64,000 nt of DNA from Cacajao melanocephalus (taxonomy: Eukaryota > Chordata > Mammalia > Primates > Pitheciidae). The translations under genes and the position numbers were made by a program. The first letter of the stretch is position 1. Every line of letters starts with the position of its first letter. The stretch covers positions 62,001-126,000 of the forward strand of contig CAUYLG010065526.1 of NCBI GenBank assembly GCA_963573385.1, in the 5' to 3' direction. Below, piece after piece: positions 52,113-64,000 of this stretch. The notes beneath the pieces were generated by a model. That model was not told the DNA's origin. It was given only the letters and a program-made list of their open reading frames with translations, and made no database searches.

Positions 52113-52295
52113 AAAACCTGGCTTCAAGACACGGCTCTATCATTCATCAGCTGAGTGGCCTTGGGTAATTAATTCAACTCTCTGAGCTTCATTTCTTCAT
52201 CTGTTCAGTGAAGATGATTCCTGCCTCAGTATTGAGGGGGCAGATACAAATGAAATGAAATGGTTGAAAGCACTTTGTCAATGATGATAGGGTAA
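52113..52295 (+). repeat. MIR, sense
   Basis: cctggcttcaagacacggct, gtggccttgggtaattaatt and ttcatttcttcatctgttca. Confidence 0.85.
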
Positions 52296-52984
52296 AGGAG
52301 AGTGAGATATCAGCATCTTATCAGTTGACTGGTCCCCAGAAGTCACAGAACTGGAATGTAGGTAAGAAAGGGTCTAGAGAACCAAGAGTTGGGTGGCACA
52401 GGGCATTGGGCTTTAAGCAAAAAAAGGTGGAAACAGTGACTTCAACATGTGATGAGCAGCCAGTTTTTCCCTTCATAATAGATTTATATCCAATATTTTA
52501 AAATTGATAATAAAAATTTGATAAACTCTATGGTTTCAGATGCATCATAACACTCTTTCTTAGGGATGCAGCTTCTATTGTGAGTAACACATCTTGGAGA
52601 AAGTTCACATGACATTTCATCTCTAGGAAAGGGCATTTGAATGATCATGGTTAAGCATGTTCCATGTGAATTTAGTTGGACAGTGAAGTGCAATATTCCA
52701 TCTACTTCCTATACCCTGTGACCCTCTCTTTGCCAAAGAGGACTCCACCAGACCCACATGCAAATTTAGCTCAATTTGAGGCATGACATCCATCCGGACC
52801 CCTCGTCAGGGACAATCCAAGAAGGATAATAATATTATGTCATGATCATTCTTCCTTTGGTCTTGGGGTGGCTGGTATCCTAACTTCAATAACTAAACTT
52901 CTTACTTCTATATCAAATCCCCATTTAGCTCTAGGCATAATCCTAATTTAAAAAAACAATTATATGTTACACTCTTAGTGTGAT

Positions 52985-53150
52985 TCAGGCATGTGCTAAG
53001 TGATTTACTATTTTTAACATCGCAATACTCCTACAAGGTAGGCACTGTTTTGTAATAGACTTTATAGAGGTTGGAGTTCAGAGAGACTAAATACTTGCTC
53101 AGGGCCATGTGTTAGTCATTGGGGAAATCAGGATTTGGATTGAGCTCTTC
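52985..53150 (-). repeat. MIR, antisense
   Basis: gcatgtgctaagtgatttac, ctcctacaaggtaggcactg, ttgctcagggccatgtgtta. Confidence 0.8.
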
Positions 53151-53777
53151 ATCTCCCCTGCCTTACTCAGAATGGTCCCGGTACTCAAACCTGGCTCCTG
53201 AATGCTGATCCTGTGTCTGGGTCCTCCCTGAAGTCTTCCTGTCTTTGTGGATCACTGCCAGCTAGCCTCCCCTGAACTCGCTGGTTGGCTGGAATTGTCA
53301 CCACTTACTACTTGCTGGACTTCCCCGATGCTGACTCCTGCAGGAGCACGCCTGTCTCTATGGTAACAGATCCTGCATACTATTCTCCTACTTAGATTTT
53401 CCTCCCCCATTCTGCACCTGGACAATCAGCCTAGCACCTGCCCCATCCTAGTAGCCATCTCTGTCTCAAGTCTCAGTTTTTTCCAGCCTGTGATTTCCAA
53501 GCATGTGAACTTGGCTGTGTGACCTTGGAGTCTCCGAGGCGAAAATGTTAGAGGTCATGACATGGATACCAACAAAAATACTCACTTTCACCCTATTTCA
53601 CTTTCTAGATAAACAGCATAAACACTGAAACTGTGTAATTATCACATTACAAACTAAATCTGTGTTCAAATCAGACTGTGATGAATTCAGTTGTTTGTAT
53701 AGAAGTTAAACATGAATGCAACATCCCAAAATTGGCAGCCACAATGATACACTTAATTGCCATAAATTAAAAAGTGA

Positions 53778-54065
53778 AAAATAAACCAAACATCACATGT
53801 TCTCACTTACAGGCGGGTGTTGAACATTGAGAACACATGGGCATAGGGAGGGGAACGTCACACACTGGGGTCTGTTGGGGGTTGGGGGCTAGGGGAGGAA
53901 CAGCAGGGGGTGCAGAGGTTCAGGAGGGATAACACTGGGAGAAATGCCTGATATAGGTGACTGGGGGATGGAGACAGCAAACCACCATGACATGGGTATA
54001 CCTATGCAACAATCTTGCAAGATGTGCACATGTACCCCAGAACTTAAAGTACAATAAAAAAAAAG
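53778..54065 (+). repeat. L1 3' end, plus orientation
   Basis: catcacatgttctcacttac, gggcatagggaggggaacgt, ggggttgggggctagggg, atgcctgatataggtgactg and cccagaacttaaagtacaat, then an A-run. 5'-truncated; a G-rich tract is present here too. Confidence 0.94.
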
Positions 54066-54529
54066 ACTTTAGGCACCCCTAAGACTCAGAAAAAATAATA
54101 AAATCCTGAGATAAGGTAGATGTCTTTAAATGCAGTAGACTAGATAGATTTCAAACAGTGTTTAAGGAAGGGAACCACTGCTTTTGAAAGTAATGGTACT
54201 CAAAATCTCAATATATAATCCAGAGAAAAGAGCGGCATCTATGACTGAACGGCAATACAGATGAAGGTCAGAACTTTTCCAGGCTGTCCTTCTCTGTTCA
54301 GCCACTGTTCAGGAAGCTCCTCATTTATACCACACACATACATCTACTCACACTCACACGACCTGTTCTCAGCCTTTTTTTTTTTTTAAAACAATTCTAT
54401 GACTAATTCCTGAAAGTATTTAGTTCAGCATGAATTAAGATGACAGGGTTGTAAAAGACATTGATGGTTTAACTTCGGGAACTGGATATAGAGGAAGAAG
54501 AAAAGCTATGAGTTGTTTTGCATAAAGAG

Positions 54530-54905
54530 CCTCATGGATCAGGAGGGATTTTTTGAAACAAAATTTCCCTTAGCAGTCTTCTTGGTAACATCATCTATCC
54601 TGTTACAAGCTGCTTGACCAGCCTGAAGTTCTGCTGACACGGGGATCCTTAGCTTTGAATTTTGCCTCCTTCCCGCTGTGACCCACCCTATCTCTAGCCT
54701 CTCCGCTTGTAACCTTGACAACCTCCTTTGCCTGACTGAATTGTGAAAAACTCACTCCTGTCGCTGTAAAGGGGTATTGCTATAAAAACTCTTCATGGCA
54801 AACAATAGATTCTGCCTCATTTTATACTTTCACCGAGCTCTGCGTGTCCATGATGATTTAAATGTCCGTCTCTTGTCTCTTCCTTTCAGTTCACCACCTA
54901 CCTGG
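54530..54905 (+). mobile_element. LTR-like fragment with TATA box
   Basis: A low-CpG segment carries ctataaaaactcttcatggc at about 54,781, preceded by a pyrimidine-rich run and followed by caccgagctctgcgtgtcc. This is the order of an ERV LTR (U3, TATA, R). No clean TG...CA ends were found. Confidence 0.35.
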
Positions 54906-56379
54906 AACAAAAAAACCTTTAAACCAGAACAACAAAGACAGTCTTAATAGATCTGGATGTATGGATTAGACTGATCATTGTTCACGTATTAATCTGTTTT
55001 GCAAGCTAAGCAGAGATATAGCAGAACTCAAACTTAGATTAATCTTAATATCCTTTGGCTGATATGAATAGTCTGGCTTCATCTTAAAATTTGAAAGAAA
55101 AAAAAGTGAAATTTGCCAATCTGTTATGTTATGTCAGAAAAATTAAAGATAAGCAAATGAGAGTACTTCAAAGTCTCCTGTTCCTTTGGAAACTTGGATA
55201 AGATTTCCTTTGAATGTTCACTACATTCTGCATGATTCCAACTATTCTTCTTTGGATTAACAGTGTACCTCACATTAATTTTTATTATTGATGACTTTAC
55301 CCCAGCATTCAAGCTACAACAATAATTTATTCATGGGTGAATAAAATGTCAGTGTTTCCCTGATAGAGTCTTGTATGATTTCTAGTTATGTCTTTTTACT
55401 TGCAACTGAAAACTTATATATCGCACTTTTTTCCCCTTGGGGTTAGTTTGCAAAGTTTGTTTTATTAGGCAACAAACATAGGAAAAGGTTTCAGATCTTC
55501 TTAATAGTTGCATTTAAATGCATATATGAACATTTCATTGTAGGTAGTTGGGACTGAAAGTTCACAAGGAAGTTACGTATTAGATATATGGTCTGTTTCA
55601 GTGCCCAAACTTAATGCTGAAATGTATGAGAAACTCTTCTAAAACTCAGTCTGAGCTACTTATGCACAAGGGCCATAGGATTGGCCTCCATACAATTATT
55701 TAAGATGTTATAAAGAGAGTATTTTCCATCTTTCTTATGCTTGGAAATAGTTAGATTTTATGACTGCTGAGTCAGAGCCAAAAATATATAATTTTATGCC
55801 ATAAAATACAACCTTTTCCTTTGGCTGTGGAAATTTATGTGTACATATTTATGTGCATATATAGATAAAAATCTTCATAAACAGAGTGGCCCATTTGAGA
55901 TGAACTCTTTAAAGCATGTCATTTCTGACTCTGATATTACTGCTATGTTGAAAAAAAAAATCAGTGCCTCCCCATAACCTACCAAATTAAAAACAAATAC
56001 TCTAAACTGCTATTCAAGTCTCTACCCAGTTTTTTAAAAATTTTTCCTGGTTTTTCTCCTAATTCTTGATGACACAAACTCTTAACCTTGCCAAAAGAAA
56101 CCAGATACCGTTGCCACTTGCTGAAATAATTGATTCTGTCTCAAACTCTGCCATTTCCGTTTGTCAAAATGTTAGTCATCCTTCAAATCTCTTCCTAATT
56201 GCTACCTCCTTTAGTTATTCCCCATCTCCTCCTATAAATATTTCTCTACAACTTGGACTTCCATCATTCCTTGCAGCACTCTCATGGTATCTGCCGCAAC
56301 TCCTCTTTGCTGTATACTTATTTTCTTGCTATTCTTCTCTTGCTCCCATTACACCATACAATCTTTGAGGATAGGAATG

Positions 56380-57094
<715 letters not shown>

Positions 57095-57139
57095 GGATAT
57101 GTCCTGCTCATCTTTGCAGAATTCAGTATCTAACCCAAC

Positions 57140-58606
57140 CTCACATGAAATAGCTGCACCAGGGAGAAATAAAACAAAACTGTTAAATTAAATGGATCTT
57201 TAAACAAATATTTACAATAGCATTTTTACAACAGATTTCATGGGCACATGTGTTGAAATTATGATATGTGATAGCCCATGAACAAAAATGTAATGGGACA
57301 GCCTAAAAGCTAAGGGCTTTACCCCTCTGAGGGATTTTGGACAACACCAAATGTATGAGAGCAAAGCATCAGCTGGTTTTCCCACCAAGGTGCTCAGGTA
57401 TAAATCTGTACAAACCAGTGGAGAAAATATTCTAAGAGAACTTCATGGAATGAAATGGGAAGAAGCTTTCTCCCATTTAAACACTATGCAAGGCTGTTTT
57501 ACACAGACATTGAGCAAAACACAAAAGAAATGGACTACAAACTCTGTTGCATATACTTTTTCACAACACCCACAGACCCAGAGCTAGAAACCATCTGAAG
57601 CCCAAGCTAAGAGTAAAAGGCAACGTCCCTTTTCTAATGATCAAGCACATTCCCGTGTGTTTGCCTGCTTATGTTCTGGGCTAAACTAAATGAAGCACCC
57701 AGTAGTTCTGCAGATATCATCAAAGGAGCCCGGGAGATAGCTAACGTTTTCTGTTTTTAAAGGTAGTGGAGGGAAATATTCTAACCGAGAATTTCCCCCT
57801 GCCGTAAAATGCACTCCTGCCCTGGGGGTTAGCAGGAGGTTGCCTTCACCTACCCCACCTTCTGTCATCACCAAGGGAGCCAAGTACTCCAGATGGAAAG
57901 AAATCTCAAGGCATCTAATAGTCAAGAAAAAATTGGGGGAATGAAATAGGCAAATGTGGCAAAGTTACAAAACATGAGTGGAAAATAAAGCAAAAAACCC
58001 CAAGAGGCTAGTGGCAAATGGCCACAGTTTATAACTAGCTCTGGTGTTAGTGAATTCTAATAGGTTTTAATTTATGGCTTCCAGAACATGCCATATACTT
58101 AAAGGGTCTTTATGCTGGAGTAGGTGAGCCCTAACCTCCTTAACGGGTAAATCATCCCTGTTTATTTAGTTTCTAATTCTAAGCCCATCTGGCTTGCTTT
58201 GTTACTAAGGAGAACGCTTTTCAAGGCCACACCCTAAAGTCCACGTGTCAGCCTCCTTCTCATCATCTGGGACACAGACACCAAATACATGGCGCCCAGG
58301 CTGCTAGCCCCACCCAGCCTCGGCACCCATGGCAAACACTGCCGATCAATCACAGCATCCTTTCATGCACACTCCAAACATGGCCTCAGGATTGTTCTCA
58401 GTGCAGCACTCTGAAAAGCAACTACCAGTTAACCAGAGTGAGCTGAAACCACTATGCCATTCCTGTGCTATAGCAATCCCTTTAAATTACGTAAAATTAT
58501 TTTTTTGGCTTCCAAAATTGGACTACTTCTCATCACTTTATCTTCCTGTAACCCAGATCTTCAGCTTGCTCACAACCATAGCAAACCATTCCCTGTTTGC
58601 CACTTT
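57140..58606. other. Non-repetitive sequence, no gene seen
   Basis: No recognised repeat or exon; open frames of 78-96 codons overlap on both strands. Confidence 0.45.
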
Positions 58607-58611
58607 CTTGA

Positions 58612-59011
58612 TGTGTTAGGCCATTCCTGCATTGCTATAAAGAAATACCTGAGACTGGATAATTTATAAAGAAAAGACATTTACTTGGCTCATGGTTCTG
58701 AAGTCTTTACAAGAAGCATGTTGGCATCTGCTTGGCTTCCAGGGACACCTTAAGAAGCTTACAATCATGGCAGAGGGCAAAGGGGGAGCAGGCACATCAT
58801 ATGGTCAAAACAGGAGCAGGCAAGAGAGAATGGACGAGGAGGTGCCACACACTTTGAAACAAGAAGATCTCACGAGAACTCACTCACTAACACAAGGACA
58901 GCACCAAGGCATGAGGGATCTGCCCCATGATCCAAACATCTCCCACCTTCACCACTGGAGATTACATTTCAACATGAGATTTGGGCAGGGACAAATATCT
59001 AGACTATATCA
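58612..59011 (-). mobile_element. Solo MaLR LTR (MST type)
   Basis: tgtgttaggccattcctgca, atacctgagactggataatt and ccatgatccaaacatctccc, the reverse complement of an MST-like LTR. Flanks cttga (58,607-58,611) and ctcga (59,012-59,016) match 4 of 5. Confidence 0.9.
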
Positions 59012-59930
59012 CTCGATATCATCCTTCCAACCAGGCTTATTATATTACTGACTATAGGGAATCACTGACTCTAATTTTTGCTGTGTCTTTTCAGTTTCCA
59101 AGCGATTGCATGCCTCTGACCTTGAATTTTACCCAATTGACTCCCGGCTTTTGTTTCCTACCAGTCAGCCCTGCTTCTACCAAAGTTTTTATCATGAATG
59201 CCACTCAGTGTTAATGAATGATCCAGAAGAGTCTTCATGTTTTAATTGTTTGCTGCAAGGGTGAAGCCATACAATAAAATGTCCTAGGGCGAGGTCCTCA
59301 GTTAAAAAATAAAATAGAGGTCAGTCACTGGGGACCAGGAGCTCAAGATGCCATCAGAGAGGCTCACTGAAATTGCCCCAGCATCTCTTTTACCACCTCT
59401 TCCAACACATATCTTGAGAGCCATTAAGTCCCCAGGGCAGGTATAAGCTTAGGAGCTCACTACACCCCTCTCACACATAGGATGTGACTGCATTATTTCA
59501 TCACCCCAACCTTCTCAGCACCCAGCCCACCCAAACAAAAGGTCAGCATTTTGACGCACCACTGTTAAAAGGTCACTGAGTCCTGCTAGAGACTATAAAG
59601 TAGGGTACACCATCCAGCTGAAGTTAACAAATGAACCATTCTGACAGGGAGACACACGATTTGAAAATGTATGTACAGATTAGTCCATGGCATTCAAAAC
59701 TATAGGAACAATATGAGTGAGCCAAAGAAGAAAGTCATTTTCACAAAGTTGGCAAGACTTCATAATCTTCAGAAACTTTTCAAGGCAAAAGTGTTTTTGT
59801 AAGATTTTTCCGGATTAAAATTTCTTATGTCTCCTTCACCCCACTGCGAAACGAGAGAGGCTCCTGAACCATCTCCCACATTGTCAGCTGTTGGCTGTCA
59901 GCATGCATGCCACCAATATCTCCCTGGGAG
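59012..59930. other. Non-repetitive sequence, no gene seen
   Basis: No recognised repeat or exon was seen here. Confidence 0.4.
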
Positions 59931-59939
59931 AGTGGTCGT

Positions 59940-61750
59940 TGGGAGGGCTCTAATAGTCGCTGCGAAAATTAAAGATGGCCACAAACTGTGTGTTCTTCCT
60001 CTCATTGAGAAGACTACAGACTCACCCACCAAATATGAGCTATGAGAATTCAGCAGAGTGACATCTGGAACTTCCAAAGCTTATCCTTAAGAAACTCTGC
60101 CACTGACATCCAGATTTCTTGAAACATTCTCTCTCAGGACATTCCCTCTTGGAATCCAGCCAAAGCCATCAAGAGAAGCCACATGGAGGTACTCAGGTTG
60201 ACAGCCCCACCTGAGCTCCCAGATAACGGCCAGCCCTGTGAGCGATGTATTTGCACATCCAACCCATTCAAGTCTTCAGATAAGCAAAGCCCTGCACCTG
60301 CCTGAAACTGCAGAAGAGACTCCATGCAAGAACTATTGAGCCAAACACTTCCCAAATTTCTGATCCACAAAACCATGAGCAAAGTAAAATGTTTACGCCA
60401 CAAAGTTTTGGGGTGAGTTTTCACATAGCCATGTGAAATTTGCTCTCAGAAAGGGATTCTATCATAAAAATCTAAAATAATGGCTTTGGGACCAGTGGCA
60501 AGCACTAGATCTTAGGACCTTGAGGAGATAGTTATGAAAACTGCAAGACCTTCAAGGAAATGAGAACTTGAAAGACAAAGGGAACTATATGGGGGTACTG
60601 GATAAAAAGGCACCTGAATTAAATACTGGCCAACACTTAGCAAAACTATTTCCTACAGTAATGTGAAAAATAGAAGAGGCAGTGTACCTAAAGATCTTGA
60701 GGATCTGACTAAGATTTCCAGGCAGAATGTTGAAAGTGCTTTTTGTAGTTGCCTATAATAAATTCAGCAAGAGAGGGATGGATTAAAGAAAAGACTGTTG
60801 AAAAAATTTTAACAGAATTTAAAGGAATTACAAAGGATCTAGGATTTGCTGTGTTTCAAAATAAATTGCTTCTCATCTCCAGTCTCTCTCTAAAATGGTT
60901 TTCAATGTAAGAAATTGTTAATTACTTCAGGATAAAGATCAAATCCATAGTCTTTCTTAAGACCTCAAGAAGGTTTAAAGGGATGCCCCAGAAAACTTTC
61001 AGCCACATGAAGGGCTTTCTAAGGATCTAAGAGCAAGCTTTGTAGACCCTCTCTGTGAATCAAGAGAATGTGTAAGCATCTGAACTGTGTTATTCTATAG
61101 GAGCCTCATATAGGGCTCAAGACAGATGAAGATGTATCTTAAAGACATGTGAGACTTTTTATTAATAGAGTAAGTGCCAATAAGTCATGGGAAACCCACA
61201 GATTTTTTTAAGAGAATCGTATTGATAGAAGAGCTGCCCACTTAGACTAAAAGAGACAGAGACAATACAAAATGGAAAGAGGCTAGACTGTTTTCTGGCA
61301 TTTCTACCAGCAGGAAACTCTCTGAGAAAGCGGCTCAGCTGCAGACATGAGCTTTTTTCTTTTTCTTAAGGAAGGTTGATTTAAAAGTGGAACCAATATA
61401 TCAGAGAGTAAAGACAAGAGCCTCAGAGAGTAGTTCCAAGGCAGTAAGACTGGACTCTAATCAAGGAACCAGCAACATGTGACTGGCTTGATTTCAGAAT
61501 TGCTATGGATCAGTAACTGCTGTGTGTCTCCCATCCCACCTCCCCCTTTTCTGAATGAGAGTGTTCATATGACTTATCTTCTCTCTGTACCACCAACATA
61601 CATTGAGTAGGAGTGGGGCAGGTAACTTATCTTCAAATTAAGAGAAATCATTTTCAAGGAACTGCCCCGCTCCCTGGGAGCTCATCCACATGTGGACATG
61701 ATTTAGATGACAAAATCCTCAACTTTCAACCAATGCTACAATAGGAAGAG
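59940..61750 (+). mobile_element. MaLR remnant: LTR followed by internal sequence
   Basis: 59,940-60,430 resembles a MaLR LTR (cacatggaggtactcaggtt, gtttacgccacaaagttttg). The following 1.3 kb has phrases I associate with MaLR internal regions (gaggatctgactaagatttc, cttgatttcagaattgctat). MaLR internal sequence lacks a reverse transcriptase, and no long frame is present. Confidence 0.5.
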
Positions 61751-61847
61751 ACTTTTGGGGGCTTGGGAGGGAGTATTTTTCATTTGGGAATAATAAAAAT
61801 AGTTTGTTATCAGAAGGAAAACCTTACTTGATTAAACGTATCTACTA

Positions 61848-62180
<333 letters not shown>

Positions 62181-62189
62181 AAGAATTTG

Positions 62190-62965
62190 GACATGGAGAG
62201 AGTAGGACTCCTAATACTATTTATAGATAAGACTCATCAAAGAGATTTGGGGTCTTTCCTTATACTGTCCCACAAAAAGTAAAAACTGTTAAGATTTTTA
62301 AAGGTTACTGTTAGTTTGATATACGAAACTTCAAATAAGTAATAGGTAGAAGAAAATAACCAACACACAAAAAAATTTCTGGTTAGTGATGAATAAACTT
62401 TGTTGTGGGCCTTAGAGGTATCAGGGAGCCCCATGCACTTTTTGAGTTATGTTATCCCATCACACCTGTGGTCTCCATACAGAGGGCAGCACCAGCTAGA
62501 TCTTGCATTCCTTACAGTGCCTGTTAGCCAGCAAGACTTTGCATTCTTGCTGCACGGCAATTTGAACAAGGCTGAAAAAAAAATTAGTTTTCACAGATGA
62601 AGGTGTCTAATTGCAGCTGTGGTCTAACTTCAGGACAAAACAGAATGGGAATATTTATGCTAATGGGAATAGGAACTAAATCAATGTGAGGTGCTTCTTC
62701 ATTCCAATCATAAATTTATTGGTGTTACTAATGTCTCAGAGTTGATTCTGAAAATAATTAACTGAACCTAAATTCAGTTTATTTACAGAACATTTTTACT
62801 GTCCTGAATGGGGTGCACCTGTCATTTGTGCATGGAGATCCAAAAGGTTTTTATGGTTAATGGTGTCTTTTCTCTGGAGGGATGTGCTTCATATAGGGAA
62901 GTGGGCATCACTCCATGTTGCTGAGGGAAAGAGGTTTCCAGGTGTCACTGTGTGCCTTCACAATG
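62190..62965. other. Non-repetitive sequence between two Alus, no gene seen
   Basis: No recognised repeat or exon; short frames only. Confidence 0.45.
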
Positions 62966-62997
62966 CTACTCCTCCCTTTAAGAATTCCTTCTCTCAG

Positions 62998-63315
62998 TCA
63001 GGTGTAGTGGCTCATGCCTATAATCCCAGCACTTTGGGAGGCCGAGGCGGGCAGATTCATGAGGTCAGAAGATCCAGACCATCCTGGCCAACATGGTGAA
63101 ACCCCATCTCTACTAAAAATACAAAAATTAGCTGGGCGTGGTGGCACATGCTCGTAATCCCAGCTATTCGGGAGACAGAGGCAGGAGAATAGCTTGAACC
63201 AGGGAATCAGAGGTTGCAGTGAGCCAAGATCGCACCACTGCAATCCAGCCTGGCAACAGAGCAAGACTCTGTCTCAAAAAAAAAAAAAAAAAAAAAAAGA
63301 AGAAGAAGAGGATAA
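62998..63315 (+). repeat. Alu element, plus orientation, full dimer
   Basis: tcaggtgtagtggctcatgc, both arms, A24 tail plus (GAA). Target-site duplication at 62,980-62,997 and 63,316-63,333, matching 16 of 18. Confidence 0.97.
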
Positions 63316-63559
63316 AAGAATTTTTTCTCTCAGCTTTTAAGGAAAATATGACTAGGCATTTATTCTTATCTGCATTAAAATTCTCTACCTGGGGAAAAGT
63401 AAGTTTAGAATGTAGCATCTTAAGTCTCCTCTCCCAGACTGAATAAACTGGGGGAAACATATTTATTTTTCTTTTTTGGATCTTCAGAGCACAGCACAGT
63501 ATATGCCATGTGGCTGCTAATTAATAAACATCATTTGACATGAAAAGAGTCTCATCCAT

Positions 63560-63960
63560 GCATGATCCAGAACAGTCCCTTCCTATCTGCCCCAACCAGC
63601 CTGGTTTCAGCATGATAGGAGGTAAAATTTTGCAAACTGTGCCCTACAGGGCCCTATATGGTCTATAAACATTTTCCCCACCCACCCAACAATCTCTCTA
63701 CTGCTCTCCTATGCTCATCCCCTTATTCACATTTCTCCAGCTTCACTGTCCTGCTTGCTCAAACATACCAGGCACACACTCCTCCATTAGTACCCCTATA
63801 CTTGCTGACCCCTCTCTCTGAAATGCTCCTCCCTGAAACTTCTGTAGGGTCGTCATCCTCATTTCCTTCAGGTCTGTACTCAAAAGTCACTGTGTCATGG
63901 ATGCCTTCTTTGTCTACCTGATCTAGATTTCACCCTCCCGTGCTCTCTTCCCTTCTTTTT
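63560..63960 (+). repeat. L2, sense
   Basis: ccttattcacatttctccag, ctgaaatgctcctccctgaa, cctcatttccttcaggtctg and gatgccttctttgtctacct match the 3' half of an L2. The 87-codon frame here is repeat-derived. Confidence 0.75.
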
Positions 63961-64000
63961 TCTTTTCTTCATAGCAGGTTTCATTATCTGAGGACATATG

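Noticed and set aside
62998..63460. Frames resembling known Alu-encoded peptides (for example with SPCWPGWS)
   Set aside because: Alu sequence translated in reverse; the same peptide pattern appears at every minus-read Alu in the window.

Overview
The window reads as primate, almost certainly human, nuclear DNA. It has low-GC intergenic or intronic sequence dense in Alu elements (about 19 copies), truncated L1 3' ends, MIR and L2 fossils, hAT and Tigger DNA-transposon relics and MaLR-type LTRs. No protein-coding gene can be supported end to end. None of the open frames was recognised as a known protein, and most of the long ones overlap repeats or lack an ATG.

Layout. Positions 1-9,600 are a repeat-rich block: Alus, a MER30-like hAT element, two L1 3' ends in opposite orientation, and a local duplication at about 7.6/8.2 kb. 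Positions 9,600-23,000 are mostly unclassified AT-rich DNA with a TG/TA microsatellite field at 13.0-13.4 kb, a MER5-like element, one complete LTR (17,701-18,243), one Alu, several MIRs and a 170-bp polypurine tract. Positions 23,000-25,300 hold an Alu, a Tigger relic and a MIR. Positions 25,300-27,100 hold two segments that look like spliced exons on the minus strand, and a 131-codon open frame with no ATG on the plus strand. Positions 27,100-35,000 are sparse.

Positions 36,300-38,450 are the only gene-start-like region. A compact CpG island (37,317-37,520) is flanked by G-rich tracts, octamer and CRE-like motifs, a CAG/GTGAGT donor on the plus strand (37,210) and a GTGAGT donor on the minus strand (37,457). 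With the two minus-strand exon candidates 11-12 kb away, the simplest reading is the 5' end of a minus-strand transcript (lncRNA, or the 5' untranslated part of a larger gene) that starts in the island. A divergent plus-strand transcript is also possible. The gene could not be named.

Positions 38,500-64,000 return to accessory sequence with Alus, MIRs, L2, two solo MST-type LTRs with target-site duplications, an L1 3' end and a long MaLR remnant. Three structural events stand out. A templated insertion of about 90 bp sits inside an Alu (45.15 kb), with its apparent donor 1 kb away. An Alu lies inside an LTR inside an L2 (55.9-57.1 kb). Two Alus inserted at identical copies of a 21-bp sequence (61.9 and 63.0 kb). 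Nothing here looks like a new defence, mobile or metabolic system; the interest lies in the exon-like sites and the genome-rearrangement fossils.
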